64,000 bases of DNA from Linnemannia schmuckeri (taxonomy: Eukaryota; Mortierellomycota; Mortierellomycetes; Mortierellales; Mortierellaceae), in contig JANATG010000011.1 of the NCBI GenBank assembly GCA_029449235.1, positions 526,001-590,000 on the forward strand. The letters run 5' to 3'. The notes below the pieces were generated by a model that had not been told where the DNA came from, ran no database searches, and saw only the letters and a program-made list of their open reading frames with translations. This document shows, one piece after another, positions 12,396 to 22,933 of the stretch (positions within the stretch are counted from its first letter, which is position 1; the number at the start of each line of letters is the position of its first letter). A program made the position numbers and the translations under genes.

Positions 12396-14387
12396 TTTCA
12401 AAACTCTGAACAGCAAATCTGAAGAGACCATTCCTTGTTGTTGTTGTTGTTGTTGCTATTGTTGTTGTTGTAGCTGTAATTGTTGTCAAATGACTGTGGT
12501 GGATGGTGTCGACTATAACGAGAAAGGGATTGCGATTGACGCTGGCGGTGATGATGTCGCGAAGACGTTGAGGTAGAGTCTGATGCACCGCGTGATCTCC
12601 GACTTGGACTGTTGTCGAAATGCAACTGTAAGACTGAGGTGTGTTGGTATGACCGGAAATGGTGACGCTGATGAGTGTCATGAGGTTCATTGGTGTCTTG
12701 GTGAGAGTGATGAACATGCTTTTGTTGTTGACGATGACGATGTCGTGGGGTGTGGACTCCTACTTGGCCCAGACAACTCTGTCTGATCACGACCCCCCTT
12801 GACAAAAGCTGTTTTTGGAAAGAGCATAACACGGAGTAGGACAAAAGTGCAGCCCCGCAGAACAGGCAATTGGCGACAAGTCGACCCTACCGTCTCCTGC
12901 TGTTGTTGTTGCTGTTATTGCTGTTATTGCTGTTGGCGTGGATAAGCTGGATGATGGTCTCTACTTGAGGTCGACGATAATGACGGGAGGGAGACTACTA
13001 CAGGAATGACCATGGCAGATGCTAAAGAGTATGCGATAGTAGAACGTTGCAATTTGAAGGGAGAAGGCTCAAAGTCTTCAATCATAGAGGGTTCGAGGGA
13101 CAAAGGCGCGCCAGTCTCTCTTGCTCGTCTTGATTGAGACTGCGGTGCTGGTGGCGGAGGGGGAGAAGAAGATAGCGGTAGGGATGATGGTCCAGGCACC
13201 ATTGTTTGCCAAGAGTGGAGGGAAATAGTCTTTGAAGAAAGGGTGCTGCTACCGTAGTATTATTCGCTGTCGCATATTCAAAGGAGTTATCGTTTTTTCG
13301 TCTCCTGCGATGAGTTGATAGGATATGCCTGAGCCATTGTCTGCGTATGGGTCCTCCGACGATGTTTGGACTGGTTTGTTTTCGTAACCAACAAAGAGTG
13401 AGCCAAATAGCAAAGAAAATGACGAACTGTAGTATTAATTTGGTCAGCTGGGAAATCAAAGTAAATGAAATAGAGGCGTCAAGAAGAGGCGGGCGTGTGT
13501 ACAAAAAAATGAGATGGAGACTTTTACCAAAGGGCAACACAAGTAGAGTGGCGATGGACCTGAACTGTTCCAAGGAAAAGGAAAGGGAGAGAGAGAAAGT
13601 GAGTGAAAAGGATGAGTGAATGTCTGGGCTGTAGGAAGTTAGTGGGGAGTCAAGGATTAGAAAAAAGAGTAGAAAAATAGACGTGTTTTTATGTGGATCA
13701 GGGCTCATTCCAGCGTGCCCTAGTGAACCTAGTGAACCTAGTGAACCTAGTGGAATGTATTTTCTCGCCGACCTTTTATTTTTAGTAGTTTATGTCTGTG
13801 TGTGAGTTGCATAATATGGTCCATACTAGACAGATCTGTCCAACTCGCCTGTCGATCCGCAAATTTGTGCCTAAAGAAATAGGAGAGGATGAGGGAGAGA
13901 GAAAAGATGGAGTGAGGGCACAAAACATAGCACACACAAAGAGCGAGTGAACAAGCACAAAGAGAGAAGGGGCAAGAGGGAAAAAAAGAAGCCTCTCTTC
14001 TTCGCACGTTCTTTCATTGTTTTCATCTTTCTACGCACAAGAAAATAGCCCAGGCTTGGACCTACTTTGTAATTGGTGTACCACACCTTGACTCTTTATC
14101 TGCGTGCCTTCTTAAACAAAAGGGTAGCCACAAGGGCGGAGGAACATTATCTACATTGTGGATCCGAACAGCAAACAAACAGTGGTCAAGACAATATTGT
14201 TCGCTTTCCTCTCGAGAACCGGGGAACGCATATAAAATGTTGGTCGGCCTCCCACTTTCTCTCGTCACGAGCTGTCTGTCTGCTCTCTACTTCCCTTCCT
14301 CTTCAATTGACATCCACATCATCGCTCCCTACTCCCCTGCTTCCTTTATCACTCTCGTTCACACCCTCTCTCTTTTCATTTTCAGTC
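12396..14387. other. Region between decayed transporter and the 14.4-kb gene
   Basis: A minus-strand reading frame begins at 13202 with a proline/serine-rich stretch and then a CAA/CAG glutamine run at 12900-12945 interrupted by two TAA codons. It may be an N-terminal exon of the decayed transporter or a separate relic. Another minus frame at 13320-13420 has one hydrophobic helix but no recognisable domain. From about 14270 to 14385 the plus strand is pyrimidine-rich and looks like the leader of the next gene. Confidence 0.35.
13709..13757. repeat. 10-bp tandem repeat inside an inverted repeat
   Basis: About three and a half copies of CTAGTGAACC at 13719-13752, flanked by CATTCCA on the left and its perfect complement TGGAATG on the right. 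The arrangement could form a small hairpin. No function is assigned. Confidence 0.8.
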
Positions 14388-16172
14388 ATGCCTTCTACAG
14401 CATTTTCCTCCCTGAAGCGTCGAATTGTCTTATTATTCAGCCCCTCCTCATCCTCTTCCAGAACCAATACCACCGCAACAGAGCAGCAGGGTGTCGATAC
14501 CGCCCAGACTGTCAACAACAAGCCAAATGTTTCTACCAGCAAACCCTCTCCTAAGCGTCCCAAGATCCTCAAGAACCTACGTTTGCCCTGGAAGAGCAGG
14601 AAACCGTCCAGCAAGTTGCCTGCTCAAGTACCCCAGCAACAGCCTCAGGATCGCCAAGTCGCATTCCAAGATTTCCCAAAACCTGTGCAGGCCATCCATG
14701 AACCCCATCAACACCGCCGTATCCTCTCTCGGCGCAGTTCTGGATTCACAGTGGGCACGGACTGTCATAGCCTGATGGATACCCACAGCGAATTCTCTGT
14801 ACCCTCGCCTTGTAGTCCTGTCTTCCGATACCGCATGCTCTATGGCCCCAGCATCGAGAACATTGAGAACATCAATCAAGCTCGTTACGCGGACAACGAC
14901 CACGACCACCATAACCTATTCACATCTGAGGACGAGTTTATCAAAGAACTGGACAAGGAGTTGGCTCGAGCGAGCGTCCATGTCATGAAAAAGCGCAATG
15001 CAAAGCAACTCAGACTTCGCCTCTCCATCGAGGGTGCCCGTCCCAGTAGCGGCAGCATCGGCTCCTCTGCTCTCTCCACGCCTGTATCTGTTGTTCGCTG
15101 CAAGACCTCTCGCGGAACCTATGACGCTTCTTTTCCATCTTCTCCCACGACTCCCACAAGTAATCGCTCCTTTCTTCGCTGCAAGGCCTTTAGAGGAACG
15201 TACGATGCTTCCGGTCTGTCTTCACCCACGACCCCGACCAGTGCTCGGTCCTTTTTGTCGTTGTCCACGCCTCTCAAGTCTCCCGGTTTCTCGCAGCGAT
15301 TTTCAAGCAAGGTGGCGCCATCACCGTCATCATCACGCCACGCCAGTCCTAAACCTCCATCACTTGTTCGACTTACCAGTTTCTCAGATCTCCAAGATCA
15401 CCAAGGGCCTTTCGCGCTCACAAAGAAACACATTGAGCACATTCAACGGATCGAGAATCGACTTCGCGTCCTCGAGAGTTCAGCACTTCAGCCTGCTTTA
15501 AGTGAACCCAAACAGCAACTACAGCAGCAGCAACCTTTCATCAACCACACATCCACATCCATACCTACACAACACCATGGACAAACTCTCAGCGAGGAAC
15601 AAACGACAAGTCGCCATAAGCAATCCCTACGCACAAAGCCAAGTCTCATCAGACGAGTCGATATCGGATGCGATTACAGGACCCGTATACTGCAGCCACG
15701 ACGAATCTCAGCCACTGCTAGAACCGGCTATCAATCCTCCGCTAGCTCTAGCTTCCATCACGCAGCAGCACCTCGACCCTTTTCATTCCATGACTGGGGC
15801 TCACGATGGAGTCACTCCGCCGCCAGTGACGCCGTTTCTGCCGCAACAGTTATAAGACCATCTCGACACAATGGCGGGGAATCAACAGACAGGACGGAAC
15901 GCTTACTGGAGCAGGTCAAAGAACGAGTAGCGAGTAGGATCATGCTGGAATCGGCGCTGTGGGAGACCGAGGCCTTGCTGCGACAGTACGAGACTTTGGT
16001 CGTGCAGGACTGGGAACTCAAGCTTGACAACCTCTGTAAGAGCACCACCATCTCCGCCGCCGCCGCTCCTGATGCTGCTGGTCAGGAGCAACAACAGCAA
16101 CAACAGGGGCAAGTGCAGATGAACGAGAGAAAGGTCAGGAATCCTCAAGAGTTGCCTTGCGAATTGAATTAG
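14388..16172 (+). CDS. Serine-rich protein of unknown function, 594 aa
   Basis: A single open exon. I chose the ATG at 14388 because the frame upstream of it is pyrimidine-rich leader sequence with no protein-like character. The N-terminus is basic (KRPKILKNLRLPWKSRKP, about residues 55-75) and could bind nucleic acid or acidic lipid. A direct repeat covers about residues 230-290: two units of the form C-K-(T/A)-(S/F)-RGTYDAS followed by a run ending SPTTPTS. Heptad-like segments follow: one near residue 345 (KKHIEHIQRIENRLRVLE) and one near residues 500-545 with many charged residues and leucines. Glutamine runs lie near residues 375 and 570. There is no signal peptide or membrane helix. A cytoplasmic or nuclear scaffold fits, but I do not recognise a family. 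The low-complexity middle suggests disorder. Confidence 0.7.
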   Translation: MPSTAFSSLKRRIVLLFSPSSSSSRTNTTATEQQGVDTAQTVNNKPNVSTSKPSPKRPKILKNLRLPWKSRKPSSKLPAQVPQQQPQDRQVAFQDFPKPVQAIHEPHQHRRILSRRSSGFTVGTDCHSLMDTHSEFSVPSPCSPVFRYRMLYGPSIENIENINQARYADNDHDHHNLFTSEDEFIKELDKELARASVHVMKKRNAKQLRLRLSIEGARPSSGSIGSSALSTPVSVVRCKTSRGTYDASFPSSPTTPTSNRSFLRCKAFRGTYDASGLSSPTTPTSARSFLSLSTPLKSPGFSQRFSSKVAPSPSSSRHASPKPPSLVRLTSFSDLQDHQGPFALTKKHIEHIQRIENRLRVLESSALQPALSEPKQQLQQQQPFINHTSTSIPTQHHGQTLSEEQTTSRHKQSLRTKPSLIRRVDIGCDYRTRILQPRRISATARTGYQSSASSSFHHAAAPRPFSFHDWGSRWSHSAASDAVSAATVIRPSRHNGGESTDRTERLLEQVKERVASRIMLESALWETEALLRQYETLVVQDWELKLDNLCKSTTISAAAAPDAAGQEQQQQQQGQVQMNERKVRNPQELPCELN

Positions 16173-16232
16173 GCGTGTGTTTTTATTCGTTTTTCTCTGT
16201 AAACAAACAAAGAAGAAGTTTAACCACATGGA

Positions 16233-16547
16233 TCAATGTGCTTGTTTCGAAAACACATCATTTAGTAGCGTCAACGCTTGCTCCCATTGATCGCTGACGT
16301 TGTTCAGGGTTAGCAACACTCTGAAGTCTCCCCCGAGGAATTGGTTGACCAGTTCTAGGACGCGTTCTTCCACTGTGTTTCTGCGACTGTTTTAGTTTTA
16401 AATCACTTGGTCAATTGATCACGTGCATCACAGCCACCACCCACGCCCAATCCGAGGCAGACACGCAACAAGCGGGGGAAGTGAAGGGGTGTGTTTGCTG
16501 GCAAGTTCGCCTACTTACTGCATTCGCGTTCTGGCCAAGGACATCAT
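16233..16547 (-). CDS. Possible 60-aa protein, two exons, divergent to SPC3
   Basis: Exon 1 is 16547-16519 and exon 2 is 16386-16233. The intron has a good donor (GTAAGT) and acceptor (AAACAG), and joining them keeps the frame, giving 60 codons plus stop. Exon 2 looks like real coding sequence: charged and hydrophobic residues alternate in a helical pattern (for example VEERVLELVNQF) with none of the low complexity seen in the flanks. The start lies only 79 bp from the divergent SPC3 start, so the two would share a very short promoter. The short basic N-terminus could be a mitochondrial presequence, but this is a guess. I do not recognise the family. Confidence 0.4.
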
Positions 16548-16625
16548 CCCTACCAAACCAACTTCCCAAGTCTCCACTCACAAAATCCCTCTTCGCCGAC
16601 CAACAACCAACCAATCAACTCCACT

Positions 16626-17805
16626 ATGAACAGTCTGCAGAACAGGGCCAACGCCGTGATGGCATTCTCCATCTCGGCCATCTTTTGTCTCCTTGGGGTA
16701 AAAGACCCTTCTCATCCTTCTTCCTTTGTTCCAGCAAGCAACGAGACGGACGAGGATTGCAACAGCAGCAATAGCAACAAGTATCTACAAAGGCTTTAAG
16801 ACTTTAACTAATGGCGTATTACATTTCTCCTGCTACTAGGCCATTGCTTTCAGTGCACTCATCATTCCCTCCAACCCTTCTGGCGCCGTCGCGTTGGATT
16901 CCATCAAAGTGTATGTGAAAACGTGCATGCAACGGGCAGGCTGAAAAAGACAGACAGGTGGAATGCAGTCATCCATTATGTATCGCGAACAAAACGACAA
17001 CAGTCGCACGGAGGCTAACCGACGCAATTGTTTTCTTTTGGTTCAGTGTGACAGGAAGATACGACAAAAACTGGGTTGATTACAAGACGCGAAACAACGA
17101 GTTCGCCAATACAATCATGAGGATCGACGCTGGTACGTCTTATGCTTCCAAATGTCGAATGATCCACCTTTTTTTGACAACTGTATCAATCAACTAATTC
17201 CATGCTTTCTATCTGTGTAGATTTGTCGTCGTTGTTCCATTGGAACACTAAGCAGCTCTTTGTCTACGCCGTCGCTGAGTACTCGACCCCCACACACGTA
17301 TGTAGAATATGTCTGTCAACGCAAAAGCAATCGGTCACGGGATGCAACTGGAAGCAAAGAAGGACTCTGGCAGAAAGCTGAAAAAGAAAAACACATATGC
17401 ATGGTTGCTAATCCGCAAGGCGATTTCTTTGTTTGTATCCACTTTAGCCTAAGAATCAGATTGTGCTCTGGGACACGATCATTAAGCGCAAGTCGGCTGC
17501 TGTGATCAGCAAGAGAGGCCTTAACAACAAGTACAGCCTGATCGACGTGAACAAGAAGTGGACGTAAGTTATCTTTATGGAAACCATGAGTTGAGCTTGA
17601 GAGAAGCAGAGGGGAAAGAGTGCAATATTTAATAATGGAAACAAAGGGCTAACCTTGATTGTTTTATATATGTTTCCTTAGCGATGTCAACGCCAATGTG
17701 TCTCTTCACTGGAACATTGTGCCATATGTAGGATTCATGACCTATGGCCACTCCAAGGCCAGCGAGGGATACGCCTTCCCATTACCTAGCGGTATCCAGA
17801 CGTAG
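16626..17805 (+). CDS. SPC3: Signal peptidase complex subunit 3 (SPC22/23)
   Basis: Six exons: 16626-16697, 16840-16910, 17047-17132, 17221-17297, 17454-17563 and 17682-17805. They splice to 179 aa, the usual size of this subunit. Every intron is GT..AG and the phases all fit. The protein starts with MNSLQNRANAV, then has one hydrophobic helix (about residues 12-32) and a lumenal domain. Family landmarks include DLSSLFHWNTKQLFVY, the KSAAVISKRG stretch, LHWNIVPYVGF and a near-terminal GYAFPLPSGIQ. SPC3 is the glycosylatable, essential partner of the catalytic SEC11 subunit in the ER membrane, where the complex cleaves signal peptides during translocation. Introns take up more than half of the gene. 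A possible small gene diverges 79 bp upstream. I am confident of both function and exon structure. Confidence 0.95.
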
Positions 17806-18642
17806 AAAAGCAGTAGATGACGAGAGCTCATTTGAAATAGCCAATTGCTGTGTTCCTTTTATGTCGTATGTTGCAAATGTGCATATATGAGAAGAGTGCC
17901 AGTGTTATGATGGAGGGAAAACAAAGTCCGGGGTTCAATAACGCCAACAGAGAGTAAGAGTGCCTCTTGGCACGAAACCGCTCGCCTCTATATCTTTCTC
18001 ATTATTTTACAAACATACCGAGAAGTGATAAAAAAGAATGGATGGTTTATCCGAAAGGGCCGAAATATGCATATGTCCCTTGAGGGATGGCATAGGACAA
18101 TCTCGCTCACTCCCCTCTTACTTTCTCTTTTTCTGGCTCATTCTCTCTGTCTCGTTTTTCTTTTTTCTTTTGCTATTGTGCTCGTTGGGTCCCTTTCTCT
18201 CTCCTTTCCAACGCCTCCTGGGAGACGACAGCAAACAAAAACCTCCCGTTCACCCTGCTTTGCAAGGTTGTTCCTTCACCCCGAAATTATTTCACCCTTT
18301 CGTGTCGTATCGTGTCGTGTCGTGTTGTATTTGAAGGCGGCTGGAAGTGTAACACGTCATGAAAAACAATTTGTGTTGTTTTTTCTCCCTCTTGCACCAC
18401 TTTCATTCTCTAAACCTTCTCTATTTCTAATTTGGCACATTTTAGATCGGAGGAAGGATGGGAAAAAAAAGTAGGAGGTACTGGTGGTGGTAAAAGAGGA
18501 TGAGGGAGAGGGGGAGGATCCTGGAGTGGAGTGGGTATGAGCCTTTCAGATATGTCCCCCCGAACGCACGCACGCATACACGCACGCGCACCTGCTAAAG
18601 GCTGACAACAGCAATATTGTCACCACCCCAGATCTATCTCTT

Positions 18643-18679
<37 letters not shown>

Positions 18680-19304
18680 CGGATGACTTCCTCCCATTAT
18701 GTATAGTCGCGGATTCTTGCAATACTAACGTATCATTTTCCCACTCTTCTGGGGAAAGTGAGCCGTTTGTACTTTTGCAACGCTAATTGGATGCTCTATC
18801 ACCGGCAGCAGCAGTAGCAAGGAGTAACGGTTGTCGTTTTCGGCGATAAAAAAAGGGAGGTAATTCGTTATTTGGCGCGTTTTTTTTTCTGTGTATGTAC
18901 GCGTGTGCGCAAGAGCATTCTTTTTACGGTTGTGTTTTCCTCGACTTCACGTCATGAACGCTAACCACGATTTCGGCGTAGTAGTTGAATGCCTGTTGTG
19001 TTTGTCTCGTTAAAAAGGATCATTCGTGCGTGCGTTGAAACCACCTTGCTGCGAGATGAGGGACAGAAAAAGTGAGAGTTGAAATAGAGGGAAGGTGATC
19101 TGCACCAACCAATTGGAGCATCCGTCGGGTAATGATACATTGAGCCGCCATGGAGGGTATTTTTTTTGAGGGACATGTTGATCTTATTGGCCTTTTTTGT
19201 TGTTGTTTATTGTCTCCTTTGACGGCCGCCTTTGACATATTGTTGTTGTTACTTCTCTCCTCTTCTTCCTCCTCCTCCTACTCCTTATTCTTCTGTTCTA
19301 CCCC

Positions 19305-19385
<81 letters not shown>

Positions 19386-20300
19386 TTCTGTGCTTTTACT
19401 CTCTTTCTCCTGAGTCAATAGTATCCTTGATGGTGGTCGCCTTGTCGGGACCTCCATGATAAGAACAGATAGAGAGTAAGAGGGTTTGTGTTTGTGCGAG
19501 AGAGAAAGACAATGACAGAGACACGCACACAGAGAAATGCAAAGGAGGACTCTCTCTTAGACAGCCTCATCGAAGAAGACAAACATACTCACGCACCCCC
19601 TTCCTTAGATTTTCATTTGTGGGGAATTGGGCATGCCAAACGCGCGAACACACAGATACACAGACGCAGAGAGCGAGTGATTAATGAGAGTGAAGTTGCC
19701 CTTCTTTTTAGTGTGTCTTCTCTTTAGCAATCTGATCCTTTAAAAAAATAGTATTCCTTTTTCGCATCCTGGCTTGTCGTGCACCTCCTTTCTTTTCGCC
19801 CGTGTCTCCCTCCCTTTCTCTCTCTCCTTCTCTCACTTATATCTATCTGTGTCCGTGTCCGTGTTACGAATACGTTTGTTACCCTTGATTGCCGGTTTCC
19901 CAGTTGGACGCCCTGAAGTTTGTGATGTTGTTTTGCCAGTTGGCCGTCTGTCCGTCTGTCTCTCCGTCCATACGTACTGTCGTGCTGTTTCGTGTTAATG
20001 TATACTTTTTGCTTCGTACAACAACTACTACAACATCAAGCAAACAAAGCAAAGGCGGCTTCGTGAGCAACAGATCTTTTTTTCTTACTTTCTTTTTCAC
20101 TCTATCTGTCTCGCCCAAACACACGCACTTTGCACTCTGTTGAACACCCCCCACCGATACATACATTCTAATTGGTCATTGACAGAACTCTTTCAGGCCC
20201 CCCCTTTTCAACTAACCCATTACAACAACGCTCAGGTATGTGCTCTCAATAACAGCTTTTTTCTTAGTTGTTTATCTAATCCAAGCCATGTTGAAGTTCC

Positions 20301-20337
<37 letters not shown>

Positions 20338-21652
20338 CTATACGATAAGGGAATAAATGAGAGCGTAAAAAAACAATCACCAAAGCTCGCTTTTCTGTTT
20401 ACCTTGGCGGGCACCAGCTTACCTCCTACCAGCTACCAGTCTTCAACTACTAGTCAACTTTCACTCCACTCAACCCGGTGCTTAACTTGTTACCTGCAGC
20501 TGCAGCTACTTTCTTAGCACCAAGTATCGGCATATCTTATTCTCCCTCCTCCTCCTTCCTACCTTCTGTCTCTTTTTCTCTTTTGTTATTCATCTGTCGT
20601 GTCCTTCTTCCTTCCTCCTCTCCACTCCTCTCTTCTGTTCCCTTTGTTCCCTGCTCTCTCGTTCTGCCCTTTAACTTCTTCCTCAATTCGTCCTCTTTCT
20701 CACTTCCCTTGCTGTTCTCCCTTTGTCCCTTGTTAACCTTCTCTCCATTCACATTTCATTTCATCTCATCTCTTCTCCTTCAACTCCTTCACTTCTTTTC
20801 TTTTACTCATTTTCTTTCTTTCTTTCTTTCTTTCTTTCTTTCCTTCCTTCCTTCTGGTAATTTTTTTTATCTTTCATTCTTCTTTCTTATCTTCGTTTGC
20901 TCCTCCTCTGCGTTCATTTCATTGCGTTGAACTGGCCCCCTCCCCCCCATACGTCGCTTTGAGATTTCCCACTACACCCCACTCCTATTCCCTTCCGTTG
21001 TTTTCCTCTCTCTAATCATCTCCTCCTCCCTCATTTCCTTCCTCCTCTTCTTCACTCCAGACATTACACTCTCCTACTCACCCACGACAATCATATTACC
21101 TCTACTAGTAGTTGATCTACGCCCATCACTCGTGCCCTAAACCTTCTTATCAGTACGTCCACTGTCATTGGCCTAAACGCGACTGACTTGCCCGTCTTTG
21201 CCACACACAGCCACTGTCACGTCTATTTTCAACATTCGTCCCCTCGTTTTACATGATATTATCCCTACACACATTGCATCTCTCTCTGCCTTTCTTTCCT
21301 TATTATCCTTCCTTCCCTCCTTCCATCCTGCCTTCCTCTTCCTTCATTCTTTCCCTGCCCTGCCGCCCTTCTTCGACTCCTCTCTGCAGCACTCTTCTCC
21401 TCTCCATTAACTGAGCACACATATCACATCATAACCTTAACATAACCTCTCCTTTCCTTTTCCGTTTCCATTCCTCTACACCCACTTCATCTCCCTCTAC
21501 CATCCTCCCCTTCCTCAACCATACTTCTCACATACTCTCTTTTAGTAACCACAAAAATCCCGCCTTCCTCCCGTACTTCACTCCTACACGGAAATACGGA
21601 AAAACTTGATCTCAAACAGCTGCCTCAACATATTATTTTAATCAAATAAGCA
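17806..21652. other. Long intergenic region and pyrimidine-rich leader
   Basis: No protein-like frame here survives inspection; open frames reflect T/C-rich or CT-repeat DNA. From about 20,480 to 21,640 the plus strand is strongly pyrimidine-rich and probably holds the promoter and leader of the transporter that starts at 21653. A GTGTC repeat lies near 18300, a TTTC repeat at 20811-20840 and poly(T) runs at 18647 and 20303. Confidence 0.6.
19308..19375. repeat. CT dinucleotide microsatellite
   Basis: About 34 nearly perfect CT units, continuing as an imperfect CTTT/CT tract to 19405. It lies between SPC3 and the MFS transporter, outside any supported gene. Confidence 0.95.
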
Positions 21653-22897
21653 ATGGAGGAAAGCTACGTCTGGAGCAAAATACAAGACTACTACGGCGAG
21701 ACCAAATACAATGCCTCGGCAAAGTCCATCCAAAACGACCGAACGATTCTCGGCAAGCCCTTCAAACGATGGTACATTGCTCCAGCAGCCATGGTCTTCC
21801 AAGCCATTTGTGGATCCGTCTATGCCTGGTCTGTCTTCAACCTCCCCATCGATAACGCCATCTATGGATCTGATCAGGTAAAAACATTTTCCATGGGGTC
21901 TATCGAAGGAGGAAGGGCGATGCAGAAGAGAAAATGGAAAAGGAAGGAAGGGGTAGCGGTGGAGAGGGTGGGTTTGAGTTTACATCAGAATTCATTTGTT
22001 TGTCATATTTCAGTTCCACTTCACTGTCGCCAGAGGGGTGAACAAGAGAAGAGGGACTAAAAAAAAGTGGACCTGGTAAGGGGAGAGAGGGAGGGGTGTG
22101 AGAGAAAGGAGATGCAGTGAATGGTTAGATATAACATGGTTGTCTGCCCCCATCACCATAAGTTGTCAAATGCTGCGTTTTTTTTATGGGTATGGTAACC
22201 TGCTAATCAAAAGAAGGTTCAAGGGGCCAGTAAAAAGAAGAAATGAGATGGATACAAGATATAATACAAAGAAAGAGTGAGTGAAGGGTGCATACATAGA
22301 GTGAAAAAAAGAGAGAGAGAGAGCGAGTCTGTATAATGCAAGGTTGCAACACAAAAAAAGGAGTGCTGTCTTTTTTTTGCCCTTCTGGCGACAAGGGACT
22401 CAAAGGCGTACGCCTTCCTACGAAGACGCCCTGTTACTAACAACAATCCAACCATCTCTTCCTTCCCCTTACGTCCGTTCCTCTCCTTTAATTTCACATC
22501 TGCTCTCCTTCCTCCTCTCCTTCCTCCTGTCATTCCCTCTCCCTCTCTATCTTTCTGTTCTTCCTACCTGCCTACCTGCCTGCCTGCCTGATGTCTTTGG
22601 TTGTTCTTGTCTTGCCTTGCCTTTTGCTTTGTTTGTCGCTCTATCTTTGTTCATTCTCTATCCGCTTTTCTCCATCGGGCCATCGGTGTATTAGAAAGTG
22701 GCTCCTATCACTTTCTACATCAACATTGGATGCCTTGGAATCGCCGCTTCGCTACTTGGTCCTTGGTTGGAAAGGAATGGTCCCAGGAAGGCCGCCACGA
22801 TCGGTGGGTCTCTCTTCTGCTTTGGTCACTGGGTTGCAGCCCTCGGCATCTATCTTAAGGTAACGTCCTCCCATCCCGCCATTTTGCAAAGTGGCTT

Positions 22898-22933
<36 letters not shown>

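Noticed and set aside
14073..14387. N-terminal extension of the 14.4-kb protein
   Set aside because: The extra 105 codons are leader-like (serine/leucine/proline from C/T-rich DNA); the ATG at 14388 follows a pyrimidine tract and opens the protein-like sequence.
18647..20331. Poly(T) and CT tracts as polymerase III terminators or small RNA genes
   Set aside because: They are microsatellites without promoter boxes or foldable sequence in front.
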